This document shows, piece after piece, positions 1-10,339 of a stretch of DNA of 64,000 nt. The notes under the pieces are model-generated. The model had not been told where the DNA came from. It saw only the letters and a list, made by a program, of their open reading frames with translations, and searched no databases. Position 1 is the first letter of the stretch, and every line of letters begins with the position of its first letter. The DNA is from Orientallactaga sibirica (lineage: Eukaryota > Chordata > Mammalia > Rodentia > Dipodidae), in assembly GCA_036365145.1 (NCBI GenBank), contig JAEOAD010000001.1, positions 106,269,001-106,333,000 on the forward strand, written 5' to 3'. Both the position numbers and the translations under genes were made by a program.

Positions 1-287
1 TGGCTAATAGCATGTTTAGTTTTTTCCCCCCCGGCGTGTGCCAATGCCCAACAAGCATGGGGGAAAGTATCAACTGAGAGAAAAATATTTTTTTAGAATG
101 GCAGAAGAAGTTGGCCTGTCTTCACAGGGCCAAGAAAGAGAGAAAAAAAAAAATCAATCAGCCACACAGCACAAGGAACAAAAACTACAGCACATTTCAG
201 GAACTCCTACTGGGCACACTTTGAATATCTTTACAATGGAATCTTAAACCCACCATTAACACCTTAAGATCAGCCCCCAGTGACATT
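1..287 (-). mobile_element. Decayed MaLR-type LTR fragment
   Basis: From about 95 to 287 the sequence matches, with many substitutions, the LTR of the intact element at 13428-15406: shared landmarks are 'cacagggcca', 'atctttacaatggaatct' and 'cccccagtgacatt'. It lies antisense to Nhlrc2 in the last intron. It is much older than the 13.4-kb copy. The match stops at about 287, before the LTR end. Confidence 0.75.
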
Positions 288-304
288 AAGTAGGAAGCGG
301 GCTT

Positions 305-337
305 AGTCCCATGCTCTACCGACTGAGCTAGCCAGGC
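305..337 (-). pseudogene. tRNA-Lys(CTT) 5'-half-like fragment
   Basis: Read on the minus strand, 337 to 305 matches the first 33 nt of mammalian tRNA-Lys-CTT with about two differences, including the A-box 'TAGCTCAGTCGGTAGAGC'. Similarity stops at the anticodon loop, and there is no T arm or 3' half. It is therefore a truncated retrocopy or captured tRNA half, not a working tRNA gene. Confidence 0.7.
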
Positions 338-644
338 TTGAATTATTAAGGGGGATGGATGGAACATTTGGTGTAAATGTTTAGCTTGTTCTAAGGGTGG
401 CAAGGAGGAGACAGTAATAAATTTGTCTACCTGTGAATCCCCATTAGCAATAAAGTCAGGCAGACCACTGTGTGAACGAATGTGCTCAGTAAGTCTGGAG
501 GTGGATGGCCCATTGTATGTAAAAGGACCTATTCCTGGGCTGCCTTACAGATAAAAGCCAGATTAGAGAGGGGGGTGGGGTTCCCCGGGCCTGTATGTTG
601 TCTCCAGCCCTACGTTAATGGGAAGGCAGCGAAGGGTGGGACAA
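338..644. other. Unassigned sequence between MaLR pieces
   Basis: This segment replaces the part of the MaLR that lies between its two recognisable pieces. It contains no clear ORF. I do not recognise the family. Confidence 0.4.
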
Positions 645-1075
645 TGGTGTGCAGGACATAGCCATATTCTTAATCTAGGGAAGAAATAAATCATAGCCTT
701 GAAAAGCAGGTTTTTTTCTCCAGTCAACTGGTTCCAAAGTTTGTATTCCTAACAGTCTTTCCTCAGGTATCCTCTCCATTGTTTTAATGTAAAGCAGTCA
801 GGCTACCTTCCTTCCACCTTCCTTAAGATTGCTAATGTGTTGACAATAGCAACTCCATTAACCTAAAATCAGTCTCAGTGTCTCTATAATTTTAACTTGT
901 TTGAAGTTTTTTAACTTAAAATCGTAAAATCTTAGTCCGTTATCTTTAGTCAAGTATATCAGTACACTATAAATTTAACCTTGATCAAACTTTTGGGGCC
1001 TGGATAGCAAAATGTAGCCATCTCTTATGCCAGTAACCCAGTTCTAATAAAGTCCTCTGTATTTTTTCCTTCTGA
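645..1075 (-). mobile_element. MaLR internal-region fragment
   Basis: Collinear with 14373-14790 of the intact MaLR-type element, from 'tgtgcaggacatagcc' through 'aatttaaccttgatcaaac' to 'agtcctctg'. Divergence is high. It is cut at about 1075-1083, where the ERV fragment begins. Confidence 0.8.
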
Positions 1076-1083
1076 GGCCAAAG

Positions 1084-1954
1084 AGGGGGAGGGGTGGTTG
1101 TGAGCGCTATTGCCACAGGCGGCGGTTACGGGCTGAAAAGACAGCAAGCGAGTGGCGGTTTGGGGGTTTGGGTGGCGACCTTGGGAGGAACGAGATTTTA
1201 CAAGCCAGTTTTCGTTTTTTTCTTACAGCTTTTGTTAAGGGCAAAAATGAACTCCTCCACGGAGAAGCCTTTAAGGCTGGCAATTAAGGCAAGGAGGATT
1301 GAACTAATCCATGGGGCTAAAACAAAAGTTTTGTCCCAAAAACCATGGAGAGTTTTTTGTTTTACTTTTAAGCCACATTGCAGGAGGAGTATTTGTAAAA
1401 TCAGGGCAACAGTAATACACATGAGTACAACACAAGCATAAAGGCCCAAAAAATAGTTAAACATGCTGCAGAATTGAGTTTAGATTTAGATCCATGACGG
1501 CCAGACGAGCCTGTGTCCTCAGGGGACGGCTCGATGATACCAAACACAGTACAGATGGGAGCAGATCTCCCCAACAGGTTTGTTCTGTCTTTTGGGGCGC
1601 AGTCCCCACTCAAATGAGGGGGCAAAACTCTTAGAGTCTCCTCAAGGTCTGCCCACATGGTGAGTCTCCTCTAGGTCTGCCCACATGGTGTGTCCACCAG
1701 GAACGTATGACCCATTTAGAAATACGGGTGCCGCAGATGCGGCTTGCCGGCAACCCGGAAGAGAAAGGAAAGAGAAAGGAACAAAAAGATGTTGAAGCAA
1801 GCACAGGTTACAGAAGCAAAGGTTAGAACGTTAGATTCGAAGACTACCTCATATTTTATGAGAGTGCACCCATCCGCAGTCCAATTGGCCCGTCAGCGTA
1901 CTTCCGTGTTCTTCCGTAGGCAGGAAAGAGAGTTCCTCACACCGGGCACCAGTC
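1084..1954 (-). mobile_element. ERV leader region after a primer-binding-like site
   Basis: On the minus strand this follows directly from the LTR at 1955-2334. Three bases past the LTR end is an 18-nt primer-binding-like site (1934-1951, beginning TGGTGCCC). A pyrimidine-rich tract lies near 1755-1795. A roughly 30-bp tandem duplication containing 'catgtgggcagacct' lies near 1635-1690. Two short overlapping ORFs follow. No gag, pol or env domain is recognisable. The fragment ends abruptly at 1084 against the older MaLR. Confidence 0.6.
1198..1464 (-). other. 88-aa two-hydrophobic-segment ORF in ERV leader
   Basis: ATG-initiated ORF with a strongly hydrophobic stretch at residues ~3-28, a second at ~50-64, and a Lys-rich C-terminus. 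An 85-aa ORF (1401-1658) overlaps it in another frame and ends in a hydrophobic tail. I do not recognise either product. They may be chance ORFs in the ERV leader. Confidence 0.25.
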
Positions 1955-2334
1955 TGCCGGTTTCCCTCCCCGGCAGGTCGGGCTAAAGAAAGAGCCGATC
2001 CAGCGGCTTTTCTTGAGGCTGAGCGGGATGACAGGTGTCGGCGGCTCAGACCCTCCCCCCAAAACACCGGAGAGAAAAACACACTGAGCCGGGAGTCTTG
2101 TCAAGGCAAGAACTCGTTTTATTGTAATGGGAAGCTGCATATATAGTTTTGAGAAAGAGGGTGGGTCTTAGGACGGGAAAAAGGTGTAAGGGCCAATATT
2201 ATTTCACCACGTCAGCAGTAGCTGGGTGGAGGCAGTTTCGGCTTAGGCCTTGCCGAGTCACTCTTAAACGGAAGTAGGCCAAAGACAGGTCGCTAAACTC
2301 TAGTCGGGCTCAGAAAGTTCCACTAGGCCTCACA
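1955..2334 (-). mobile_element. ERV LTR, class II-like
   Basis: Read on the minus strand, the ends are TG (2334) and CA (1955). A TATA box lies at 2138-2146 and a polyadenylation signal AATAAA at 2118-2123, only about 15 bp downstream, so R is short as in many betaretrovirus-like elements. The primer-binding-like site follows after a 3-nt gap. It is antisense to Nhlrc2. The second LTR is not in the window. The upper boundary is chosen from the terminal dinucleotide and is tentative. Confidence 0.6.
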
Positions 2335-3880
2335 CCTGGGCCTCTTAGGGCCCAACAGAGGCTGACTCTGGGATGACTCACTGAGTCTCTATGGGAAACA
2401 CCTTCTCTGATGCCCATGACCCATAGTGGCCATTCAGTACAGATGTTTGGAACTAGCTTTGTGCACATAGAGTGTGCACACCCTGACCAGTCTACAGTCA
2501 TCTCTGGGCTCAAAGGAGATCCTAAACACTGGTCCACTTGTTTCATGAGAATGGACATCTGGAAACAGTACATCAGTTGAGAAGGTCACTTGTTTCTTAT
2601 CGTGTCATTAAAGAACAATGTATTCTGTAAAATGGGATATTGACAAATTAGCATGTTAATTCCTGCTTTATTGAGATATAAAATGTAGAAAGAATTAAAG
2701 TGAAGTAAACATATACCTTACTGTTTTATTATTTCTATAAGGCTTGGCTCTGATTTTATTATGTAGAGGGACATAAGCTTTCAGGCAAAAACCTTTATCC
2801 AAAATTACCAAACAAAGTTTTCTGAAAACTATTATAAATTACATGTCTATACTTATGAGTAAAGGTTATTTTCTTTTTGGCTGATTATTTAGAGATGGAG
2901 CTAAAGTGGTTAGAATGTGTGAAAGTATTAAGCCAAAAAAGTAAAAAGAAGCCTACAAAACTACTAGGGGGTGGAGAAATGGCTCAACAGTTAGTGCACA
3001 CTTCCTGTGCAAGCCCACACCACACATGTAAAAAAGCACTAGCATACTGTGACTTCTTAAGTTATAAATGTAATAGAGATAAAAAATACCTTAAGAAATA
3101 TTTTATGTCTTTTTGAGCTTTGAATATTAAAATGATATTGTTGGTTATTTTCTTGATTCAATATGTTCCCTATCTTCCTTCTAGTAAAATCAAAGATTAA
3201 GTAAAATCATTCAGAAATAAGTAAGGAAAAGAAAAGAAATTTAACAGGCATTTTTGGAAGAATTAAAAAACTGAACTACAATTTTCAGTCTCTCGCCTAT
3301 TACTTTCATAATCTTGTGTAGCAAGTTTTTCTCCAATGTGATTTTCAGTCTAGTTATTAGAAGCAGTTAACTGAGCTAGACATGGGAAGGACTGGTTGGG
3401 GCAGGCATCTAGAGTGTTGACTGCCTGAGGGCCGAGCAGAACATCACTGCTTCTTGGAGGCTCTCTGCCATTGGCAAGGACCCAGGCTTTGTTGAGGGCA
3501 CTATACAATGGCAAGAAAGCATTAGAGACCTTTCCAGGCTGACGGTTGACATCTCTCTCTCTCTTCAACTGATTGCATAGCCTTCAGAGAGAAGGCTTAG
3601 AGACATTTAAAGAAAGAGAAGGTAGAAACATTTATAGAAAATTTTAATTTTAAATAGCTTAAAAAAACTACAGTGGTTCATTGGATGTTTTATAGGTTAC
3701 CTAAACATTTAAGACTTGGAAGGATTTTATATATTAAAATGAGGTAGACAAAAATCTCTAAGTTTTTATGTTTGAACTCAGATTGTACATGGAGTTAGTG
3801 ACCTGTTTCTAAAGTATCTGAGTTTATTTTTATTACTCTTGAACATTCCAGAATTAACCATTGTCTTAGATAGATCATTA

Positions 3881-4010
3881 CACCTAGGCACAATGACATA
3901 TGCCTGGCATTCCAGTACTCAGGTGGCCGAGGCAGAAGGATAGTGAGTGTGAGGATAGACTGGGGCTTTTGTTAAATATAGCAAGTCATTGTGTCAAGAA
4001 AAAAAATGAT
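3881..4010 (+). mobile_element. Old B1 SINE
   Basis: Diverged B1: 'atgcctggcattccagtac' corresponds to the B1 body after the A box. It ends in an A-rich tail near 4000. Confidence 0.6.
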
Positions 4011-4160
4011 GTCACTGCAGACTTGTATGTGCATTTGTATTGTCTAAAGTTAATTTGTAATTTTTATGTTTTATCTCTGAATATTATTTTCCTGTTTTGT
4101 AAAAATCTGTTATTTCACAGATCCTATGTTTGTTTATATAGTTTATTAGATTTCACTTTT

Positions 4161-4319
4161 TTTTTTTTTTTTTTTTGTTTTTTGAGGTAGGGTTTCACTC
4201 TAGTCCAGGCTGACCTGGAATTCACTATGTAGTCTCAGGGTGGCCTTGAACTCACAGTGATCCTCCTACCTCTGCCTCCCAAGTGCTGGGATTAAAGGCA
4301 TGTGCCACCACGCCTGGCT
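4161..4319 (-). mobile_element. B1 SINE with 13-bp target duplication
   Basis: Full-length B1 read from a T-rich tail at the left to the 'cctggct' head at the right. It is flanked by perfect copies of 'agatttcactttt' at 4148-4160 and 4320-4332. It lies about 300 bp upstream of the Nhlrc2 last exon. Confidence 0.95.
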
Positions 4320-4624
4320 AGATTTCACTTTTAACTTTGGGGATTAAGGACCTAAAGAGCCAAACTTGAAATACTGAGCTTAGTTTCAGTGGAAATAAGT
4401 TTGTGATTCACTTACAGTATTCCAGAGGGAAAAGAATGATAATAATTACATGCAGATGTCATCAGTCTAGGTACATTTCACGGAGTCATTGTATCTCACT
4501 CATATCTATGTCCTTTGCACACACAAAATGTCTGCAAGTAGACGTTCAGAAAGTATTTGTTAAATGATCTTCTTTTCCTAAGATGTCTCCATTTTCTTCA
4601 CTTGTATTGTTATACAGTCTTTAA

Positions 4625-4644
4625 TATAGTCTTCTCTTTTCTAG
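4625..4644 (+). promoter_or_regulatory. Nhlrc2: Splice acceptor of Nhlrc2 terminal exon
   Basis: The pyrimidine tract 'cttctcttttctag' ends in AG at 4643-4644. The downstream frame enters with two bases (AC) of a split codon, so the intron interrupts after codon position 1. Confidence 0.85.
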
Positions 4645-4901
4645 ACAATGAATGGCTTCTTCAAGGGCAGGTACCATCTGGAGACATAGAAAACATTTCC
4701 AGTCAGCCAACAATATCCCTGCGAATTCCTGCCCATTGCTCGTCGCTGGAAGCCATGGTTTCTGTCAGCGTATTCCTTTATTACTGTAGCACAGACAGCA
4801 GTGCTTGCATGATGAAGGGAATTTTGTTCCAGCAGCCTTTACAGATAACTGATTCTCAGCCTGCGTGTGGGGCACCCGTAGAGCTGGCGTATGTATTCTA
4901 G
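4645..4901 (+). CDS. Nhlrc2: NHL repeat-containing protein 2, C-terminal exon
   Basis: Terminal coding exon: about 85 residues, TAG at 4899-4901. NHLRC2 is a cytosolic protein of about 726 residues with an N-terminal thioredoxin-like domain, an NHL beta-propeller and a C-terminal beta-rich domain; loss of function in humans causes FINCA disease. I recognise the C-terminal domain from '[14 protein letters not shown]', '[11 protein letters not shown]' and the ending 'PVEL.YVF', which matches my memory of the human C-terminus apart from scattered substitutions. The frame upstream of 4645 runs into intron, so the true exon starts at the acceptor and not at the upstream ATG. The exon has no frameshift or internal stop. 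It is the only recognisable coding exon in the window, and the gene is read rightward. Confidence 0.9.
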
Positions 4902-6208
4902 CAAGCAAGCAGCAGCCACTTACCACAGCCCCTGTCCTCCATCCCTACCATCTGTCACCTAGGAAAAAAACTTTATTTCTGACTCTAGATTCCAAGACAC
5001 CTACTGCTTAGTTTCAGCAACTAATACTAAAATAAACTTATGCTCCTTCTTAACATTTTTTATTATAAATAAATCCTTCATTCCACCCATGCCAGTGACC
5101 GTCATTTAAACCACAGGTATCTTTGCTGTTACTTGGCAGAAGGCTGAAGTCCGCACTAGAGAAGAAAATATTGCCATATTTTTGTGCATACTGATAATTC
5201 CAGGTGTTTTAACCAACTTTTTCTACCTTTATCAGTAGCACTCATATGTAAATTTCACATTAGACAGACCTAAGCTAAAAGTGCACATGTTTGTATAAGG
5301 ATATTATATAAGGTCTGTTTTAAGACAGAAAAGAAAAAAAAGGTATCTTCATTACAGTAGAAGCATGAAGAGTACATGGGTGGTTATATGTGATCTCCTT
5401 TGTAATTTTTCTCATTTGAGATGTTTTATATTAAAAGTATTTTAATCTATTTTATTATAAATTATTTTAACATACCATTATTGATGCCTTATAACTGTAT
5501 GTGGGAAAAGTTGAACATAGACTCTCTAAGGGCACATAGACCCCCTCCGTTACCTTTTGTTTTGATTCAGTGAACATGTTCTTTACCAGAGTCATTATGG
5601 CTTTCAAGGAGAAGGGTTAAGATGCCTCACTGCCTGTGATCAGGTTTTGTGATAGAAGTGGATGTGTTGGAAGAGTTAAACACATATTTGTTGGGTTTTG
5701 GGTTTTTGTTGTTGTCACCTTAGTTCCTACTCTCAAAACTTAAATTATAGTCATTAATTTTGTGGCGCTTTAAAAAAACCCACTTAAGCGTTCAAGTTGC
5801 TATTTTTTTTTTCACATTGCTCTTTTCAATGTAAAGCACTTTCTTGAAGTTAATTATCATTTATCCAAATGCATAACCCTTTAAAACATACAGTGATTTG
5901 CTGATACTGGTTTTTTGTTGTTGTTTTTTACCCCAAAAGAAACAGCTACTAAAGATACCAGAGAAAGTTTTCTTATTGTTATTATAATTATCATAATTTA
6001 TGACTCTTTAAAAGCCTATTTTTGTCTAAAACTGATTCAACATGTTTGTGATATAATCAGCTTACAAGATTTTCAAAACACCAGGTGAACCCTGATTATT
6101 TATTCAATAAATGTTTATAGACGATATAGCATAATATGCTTTCCTTCCTGCCAAAATATAGTATAATCTTTTAAGCACCTTTGTCTTCCTCCTTCTTTTG
6201 GAAATATA

Positions 6209-6505
6209 GTTGTTTTATTATTATTATTATTATTATTATTTTTATTTTTATTTTTGGAGAGAGAGACAGAGAGAGATAGACAGAGGGAGAGGGAGACAGA
6301 AATGGGCGCGCCAGCAGTCTCTCAGCTGCTGTGAACGAAATCCAGATGTGTGCGCCCCCTTGTGGGCAAGTGTGGCATTGCGCGCTTGTCTCACTTTGCA
6401 TCTGGCTAAACGTGGGACTGGAGATTGGAACCGTTGGACATTGGAACCAGCATTCTTAGGCTTAGCAGGCAGGCACCTTAGCCACTAAGCCATCTCTCCA
6501 GCCCG
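6209..6505 (-). mobile_element. DIP-type tRNA SINE, long subfamily, in 3' UTR
   Basis: Reverse copy ending 'ccatctctccagccc' at the right and in a (TTA)n/T-rich tail at the left. It contains the extra segment with two CAAG-GGC motifs typical of the long form. It includes a short internal duplication around 'attggaacc' (6425-6450). Antisense orientation places its T-rich tail on the mRNA strand. Confidence 0.9.
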
Positions 6506-9494
6506 GAAATAAAGTTTTTATATGTAATATTTGTCTTATTTACAAGTTAGCTAAACTGAAAAATGTATAGTTTATAACTTTAATTAGTAACCTACTAAAA
6601 CTATTTTAAAGAGAAATGTAATGTACAATGAAAAATAATCTTGTTTAAAAATAAACATAATTACCTCATAAACATTTCCCTCCCAGAACCAAACAAAAAC
6701 TAATGCTCTGTAACAGAATGATGTCCTTCTGTGGAGGCTCGACCTTTGTTCCCTTTCAATCTCATCGACTTGTACTTCTTTGCTAGCTGGACAGCATGAG
6801 AATGTCTTGGCTCAGTCACTTCCTATTTAAGGACATAAACAGTCTCACTTTTAAAAAGTATATACACTTTTAGCTAATATAGGATAATTGGTAATTTATT
6901 TGTTAGTAAAAACAGTATGTGTTACATATTTTCATGTGTGTTATGAATCCAAAAGTACCTTTTAAGAAGTATTGATTTCCCTTTGTTTAGACAGATCTTT
7001 AGGTTAGGCTTAAGCTAATACAGTTCTGGAGGTTCAGAGTACAGTGTTACTGAACGTGCTTCTCGACACTGCCCGTCTACATTGTGGTTTATATGAGAAT
7101 ATGATTTGCATTAGCTTAATATGATTTGAATAGTATTTGGATTTTATTAACTTGATGGATAAAATAGTTGAAAAAATCACACAAAAGCAGTGTGAACAGG
7201 CTCCTAGGATTTGTGTCTGGTGCAAGCTTCTTTCCTACGAGGGGGTCTGGGAAGATTATATTAAAACTTCTCATCTGAATCTACATTCTGTTTGCAGATA
7301 ACTTTATATTTTTGGCATGGCTTTTCTTGTTGCACAGATTATGTTTAGTGATAGTTTTCAACGAATAAAATTTCAGTGTAAGTCACCTAATTCCAGTGCA
7401 GTAAGGCGGCATGGCTGGCATTTTAACATAGTACCTGGAGTCTTTGTCCCAAGTTATTCTGCCAACTTAACACTGTTTTTTTTTTTCCTCTTCTCTGTAA
7501 TATATTTCATAAGCAGGAAGAACTTTTTCAAGTTAATATTCAAAATTGATAGGATCCCTGTAAAGAGTAGTTTTGCTTGTCTTGATATTCTTTACCACAC
7601 AAATCTGTAATGTGTCCATGAGGAAAAGTCTTGTCATTAAGTCACTCATTAGTGTAACCGTGACAGAGTCCGATGATTACAAAGAACACTGTTATCCTTA
7701 ACTTTCTAATAATGTATTTAATTATAATATTAACAGGCCTCCCACAAGGTATAAATCTCAGAGCACTCAAGAGAACAGTAGTAAATGTGTGTGGCTGAAT
7801 GTGTGTATCCAGACATGTTTTCAGATACAAAGATCCCTGTAAGAAGTACTCACACCTGCTTCTTTCATGACTGGGCCCAGTTTACTTTTGAGCTAATATT
7901 TGTAATGATCAGTATTTTAGAAAACTAGTATTTTAAAGATAAAAAAAACTAATTGTAAGCAATAATATACTAGTTTTTCTGAAGTCATTTTTACTACGAA
8001 AGACTGGGGAACATTTTGGAGCCCTTTCATCTACCAGTTTCCTGGTATAATATATGATTTGGTGATGATAGTCATAATTATGGTCTTACTCTTGTGTGGT
8101 GTGTGTGGCAGTAAAGAGCATGGCCTGTGGTAGCTTAGGTTCTGATCTATAAAGTAGAGCTGGTATAATGCCTAACAAGACTGATGAATGTAAGTGTTCA
8201 CATAGTATTTAGCCTTTAGTAATTTATGAAAGTGCTACTTACTGACTAATGATGGTAATTTGTGACCATAGATAAACGGCTTGAATGGCTTGACTGCAGC
8301 CTTCTGAAACAATGTGTTTCTCTATCAACTATTGGATGTGTTTGTAGTCCCAATAAAATTGGGGCTCAAGAAAGGCCTTCCTTTCTTGTTTTCTGGTAGA
8401 ATACATTACCATTTCACAAACAGTATAAAGAATTATCCCTGCCAGTTGTATTAAGCTTTTTTTAAAGATTTTTGTGGAACTACAAGCAGTAAACCTGCTT
8501 CATAGAGGGTCCAGACTTATCCTGAAACCATATCACACTGCTTATGGTGTGTGGCCAATATCCTGCAGCAGAGACTTGAGTCCTAACTAAAGCCTTTCAT
8601 AGATGATGCTCTATTGGGTCTGCAAAGGGCTTGTGTGTGTGACTTCCAGTGATCCCACTGGTGGACAAAGCTGCTTTGGATGCTGGTAGTGTTGTGTCTG
8701 ACTTCAGAAAGCTCTTGGGATGACACCCTATGTCTAGAGTGAGGCCTGGTACCTGCAAGTGCTCAGCATCATCCATGACTCGAGGGTGACTAGTGAGTGA
8801 CATATCTTTGTTCTGGCTTGTCTGTGAGATGTGGAGTGAACACAGACTTCTGAAGGCAGTTGACTCCATGCATACTTTCTTCAGCCTTTAAGTAAGGGAA
8901 ACATCCTGACAACAGCTACACAGACTGAGTTCTTGTGTTGGCCTGGACTTGTCTGAGTGCTTTAAATGTGATCATGCGATCCTTGCAGCAGCCACTGCAT
9001 TATTTCACATCTGAGTCGTGGACTAATCAGAGATTGCTGTGTAATTGAGATTTATAGACACTTATCATTGCTTCAGCTTATGCTGTGGTAGATATGTCAG
9101 ATGGTGGGGACTCAGGCTCTTTCATGTTTGTGTTGGTAAATGTAGTTTTATTTATGATACAAGGTGGTCTGCTGTGCTGACTTCATACCTATGATTTCAA
9201 AGATTTGGTTCTATTTTTCTTCAGTGACTGAAAATTCATTTTAGAAATTTAAATGTTATGTTTTTAGAGATGGTTTGGCTCTAAAAAGGTGTACTACTGT
9301 GCATTTGTATGTGTTCAATGTAGGCAGATTAATATATTTTTATACAATACTGTGTCTTCACATTTATTTCCAGACTCTTCTTCAATGGCTTTTTTCCAGT
9401 GCATTTGTTATGTGATGGTGGAACACAAGAATGTTTATACTGTACATGGAAACCTCAAACTTTTCTAAAGCTTTGTACTTTTTTCATGAGGTGG

Positions 9495-9500
9495 ATTAAA
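9495..9500 (+). terminator. Nhlrc2: Candidate distal poly(A) signal of Nhlrc2
   Basis: ATTAAA followed by a T/CT-rich stretch. The preceding 150 bases read like a 3' UTR end. Repeat-rich intergenic DNA starts within 100 bp downstream. Confidence 0.5.
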
Positions 9501-9604
9501 TATTTTCTCTCTAAAGCCATGTTTCTGTTTTTAATTTACTCTGTTTTAAATATGTCAGTAGCTAATCTTACTACTTAGAAACTGGTAAGCTGAGGTTGGT
9601 GAGC

Positions 9605-9850
9605 CGGGAGACGGTCCTAGCACCCTCTGAGAAGCAGGCATGGCCACACATGTTTGTGGGGGTGGGGCAGAGGCAGGAGAATCAATGGAGCTCACTGGTT
9701 AGCTAGTCTGAACTACAAACAGCACCTTCAGATACATGTTTGTGTGTCAAGAAACTACCTCAGAATAGTGATAGAGGAGGACACTGGATGTTCTCTGGCC
9801 TCGGTGCATGCTCATGGGGCGTACACATACATCTGCACATACCTACTTAA
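9605..9850 (+). mobile_element. B4-like composite SINE, decayed
   Basis: Contains the B1-like middle 'ggcatggccacacatg', 'aggcaggagaatc' and 'ctcactggttagctagtct', and ends in CA-rich 'gtacacatacatctgcacat'. Same architecture as the copies at 42.1, 43.5 and 48.4 kb. Confidence 0.6.
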
Positions 9851-9969
9851 CAGTACATTTTTTATAAGAAAACCTATGAGAACCTCTGGGGGAACAAGGA
9901 AGATAATAGGTAGTTTTCAAACTGCAAGCAAATCCTTCAAAAATCATATAGTCATAATTACTGGATAGG

Positions 9970-10339
9970 TTTTTATTTCATTTTTTGAGGTAGGGTCTTG
10001 CTCTAGCCCAGGCTGACCTGCAATTCACTATGTAGTCTCAGGTTAACCTCAAACTCATAGCAATACTCCTACCTCTGCCTCTCAAAAGTGCAGAGATTTT
10101 GGGGCCTGGAGAGATGGCTTAGCAGTAAAGGCGCTTGCCTGCCAAGCCTGAGGACCTAGGTTCAACTCCCCATTACCCACATAAGCCAGATGCACATGGT
10201 GGTGCATACCTCTGGAGTTCATTTGCAGTGGCTGGAGGCACTGGTGTGCCCATTCTCTCCCCTCCCCTCCAATAAATAAAAAATAAACTTTTTTTTTTAA
10301 GTGCAAAGATTAAAGGCATGCGCCACCATGCCCAGCACA
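9970..10339 (-). mobile_element. B1 SINE split by a later SINE
   Basis: B1 occupies 9970-10098 and resumes at 10299-10339 ('attaaaggcatgcgccac'). The break is an inserted DIP-type SINE with a target duplication. Confidence 0.9.
10099..10298 (+). mobile_element. DIP-type SINE, short subfamily, nested in B1
   Basis: Starts 'ggggcctggagagatggctt' and ends with AATAAATAAA and a T-rich run. Flanked by 'aagtgcagagatt' (10086-10098) and 'aagtgcaaagatt' (10299-10311), one mismatch in 13, which proves insertion into an existing B1. Confidence 0.95.

Larger units (their letters stand above)
1..4644 (+). other. Nhlrc2: Nhlrc2 last intron (3' part)
   Basis: Everything upstream of the acceptor at 4644 is intron by inference from the exon that follows. 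I find no penultimate exon here, so the intron continues beyond the left edge. It holds MaLR and ERV remnants (1-2334), otherwise unassigned AT-rich DNA (2335-3880, with a weak SINE-head-like match near 2966-3010), and two B1 elements. Confidence 0.8.
4902..9512 (+). other. Nhlrc2: Nhlrc2 3' UTR (inferred extent)
   Basis: AT-rich, non-coding sequence following the stop codon, nearly free of repeats apart from one antisense SINE at 6209-6505. That scarcity contrasts with the dense SINE load downstream of 9.6 kb and suggests transcribed, constrained sequence. Possible early poly(A) signals: AATAAA at 5031-5036 and similar hexamers near 6107, 6509 and 8352. The distal end near 9512 is inferred from ATTAAA at 9495-9500. 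Confidence 0.6.

Noticed and set aside
305..337. Functional tRNA-Lys gene on the minus strand
   Set aside because: Only the 5' half is present; no anticodon stem 3' side, T arm or Pol III terminator.
4557..4644. Upstream extension of the Nhlrc2 frame to an ATG at 4557
   Set aside because: This part is intron: a pyrimidine-rich acceptor ends at 4644 and the upstream residues lack NHLRC2 similarity.
6210..6488. Tyr-rich 92-aa ORF
   Set aside because: It is the (TTA)n tail and body of an antisense SINE.
9654..9968. 104-aa plus-strand ORF
   Set aside because: It runs through a decayed composite SINE, so the frame is incidental.
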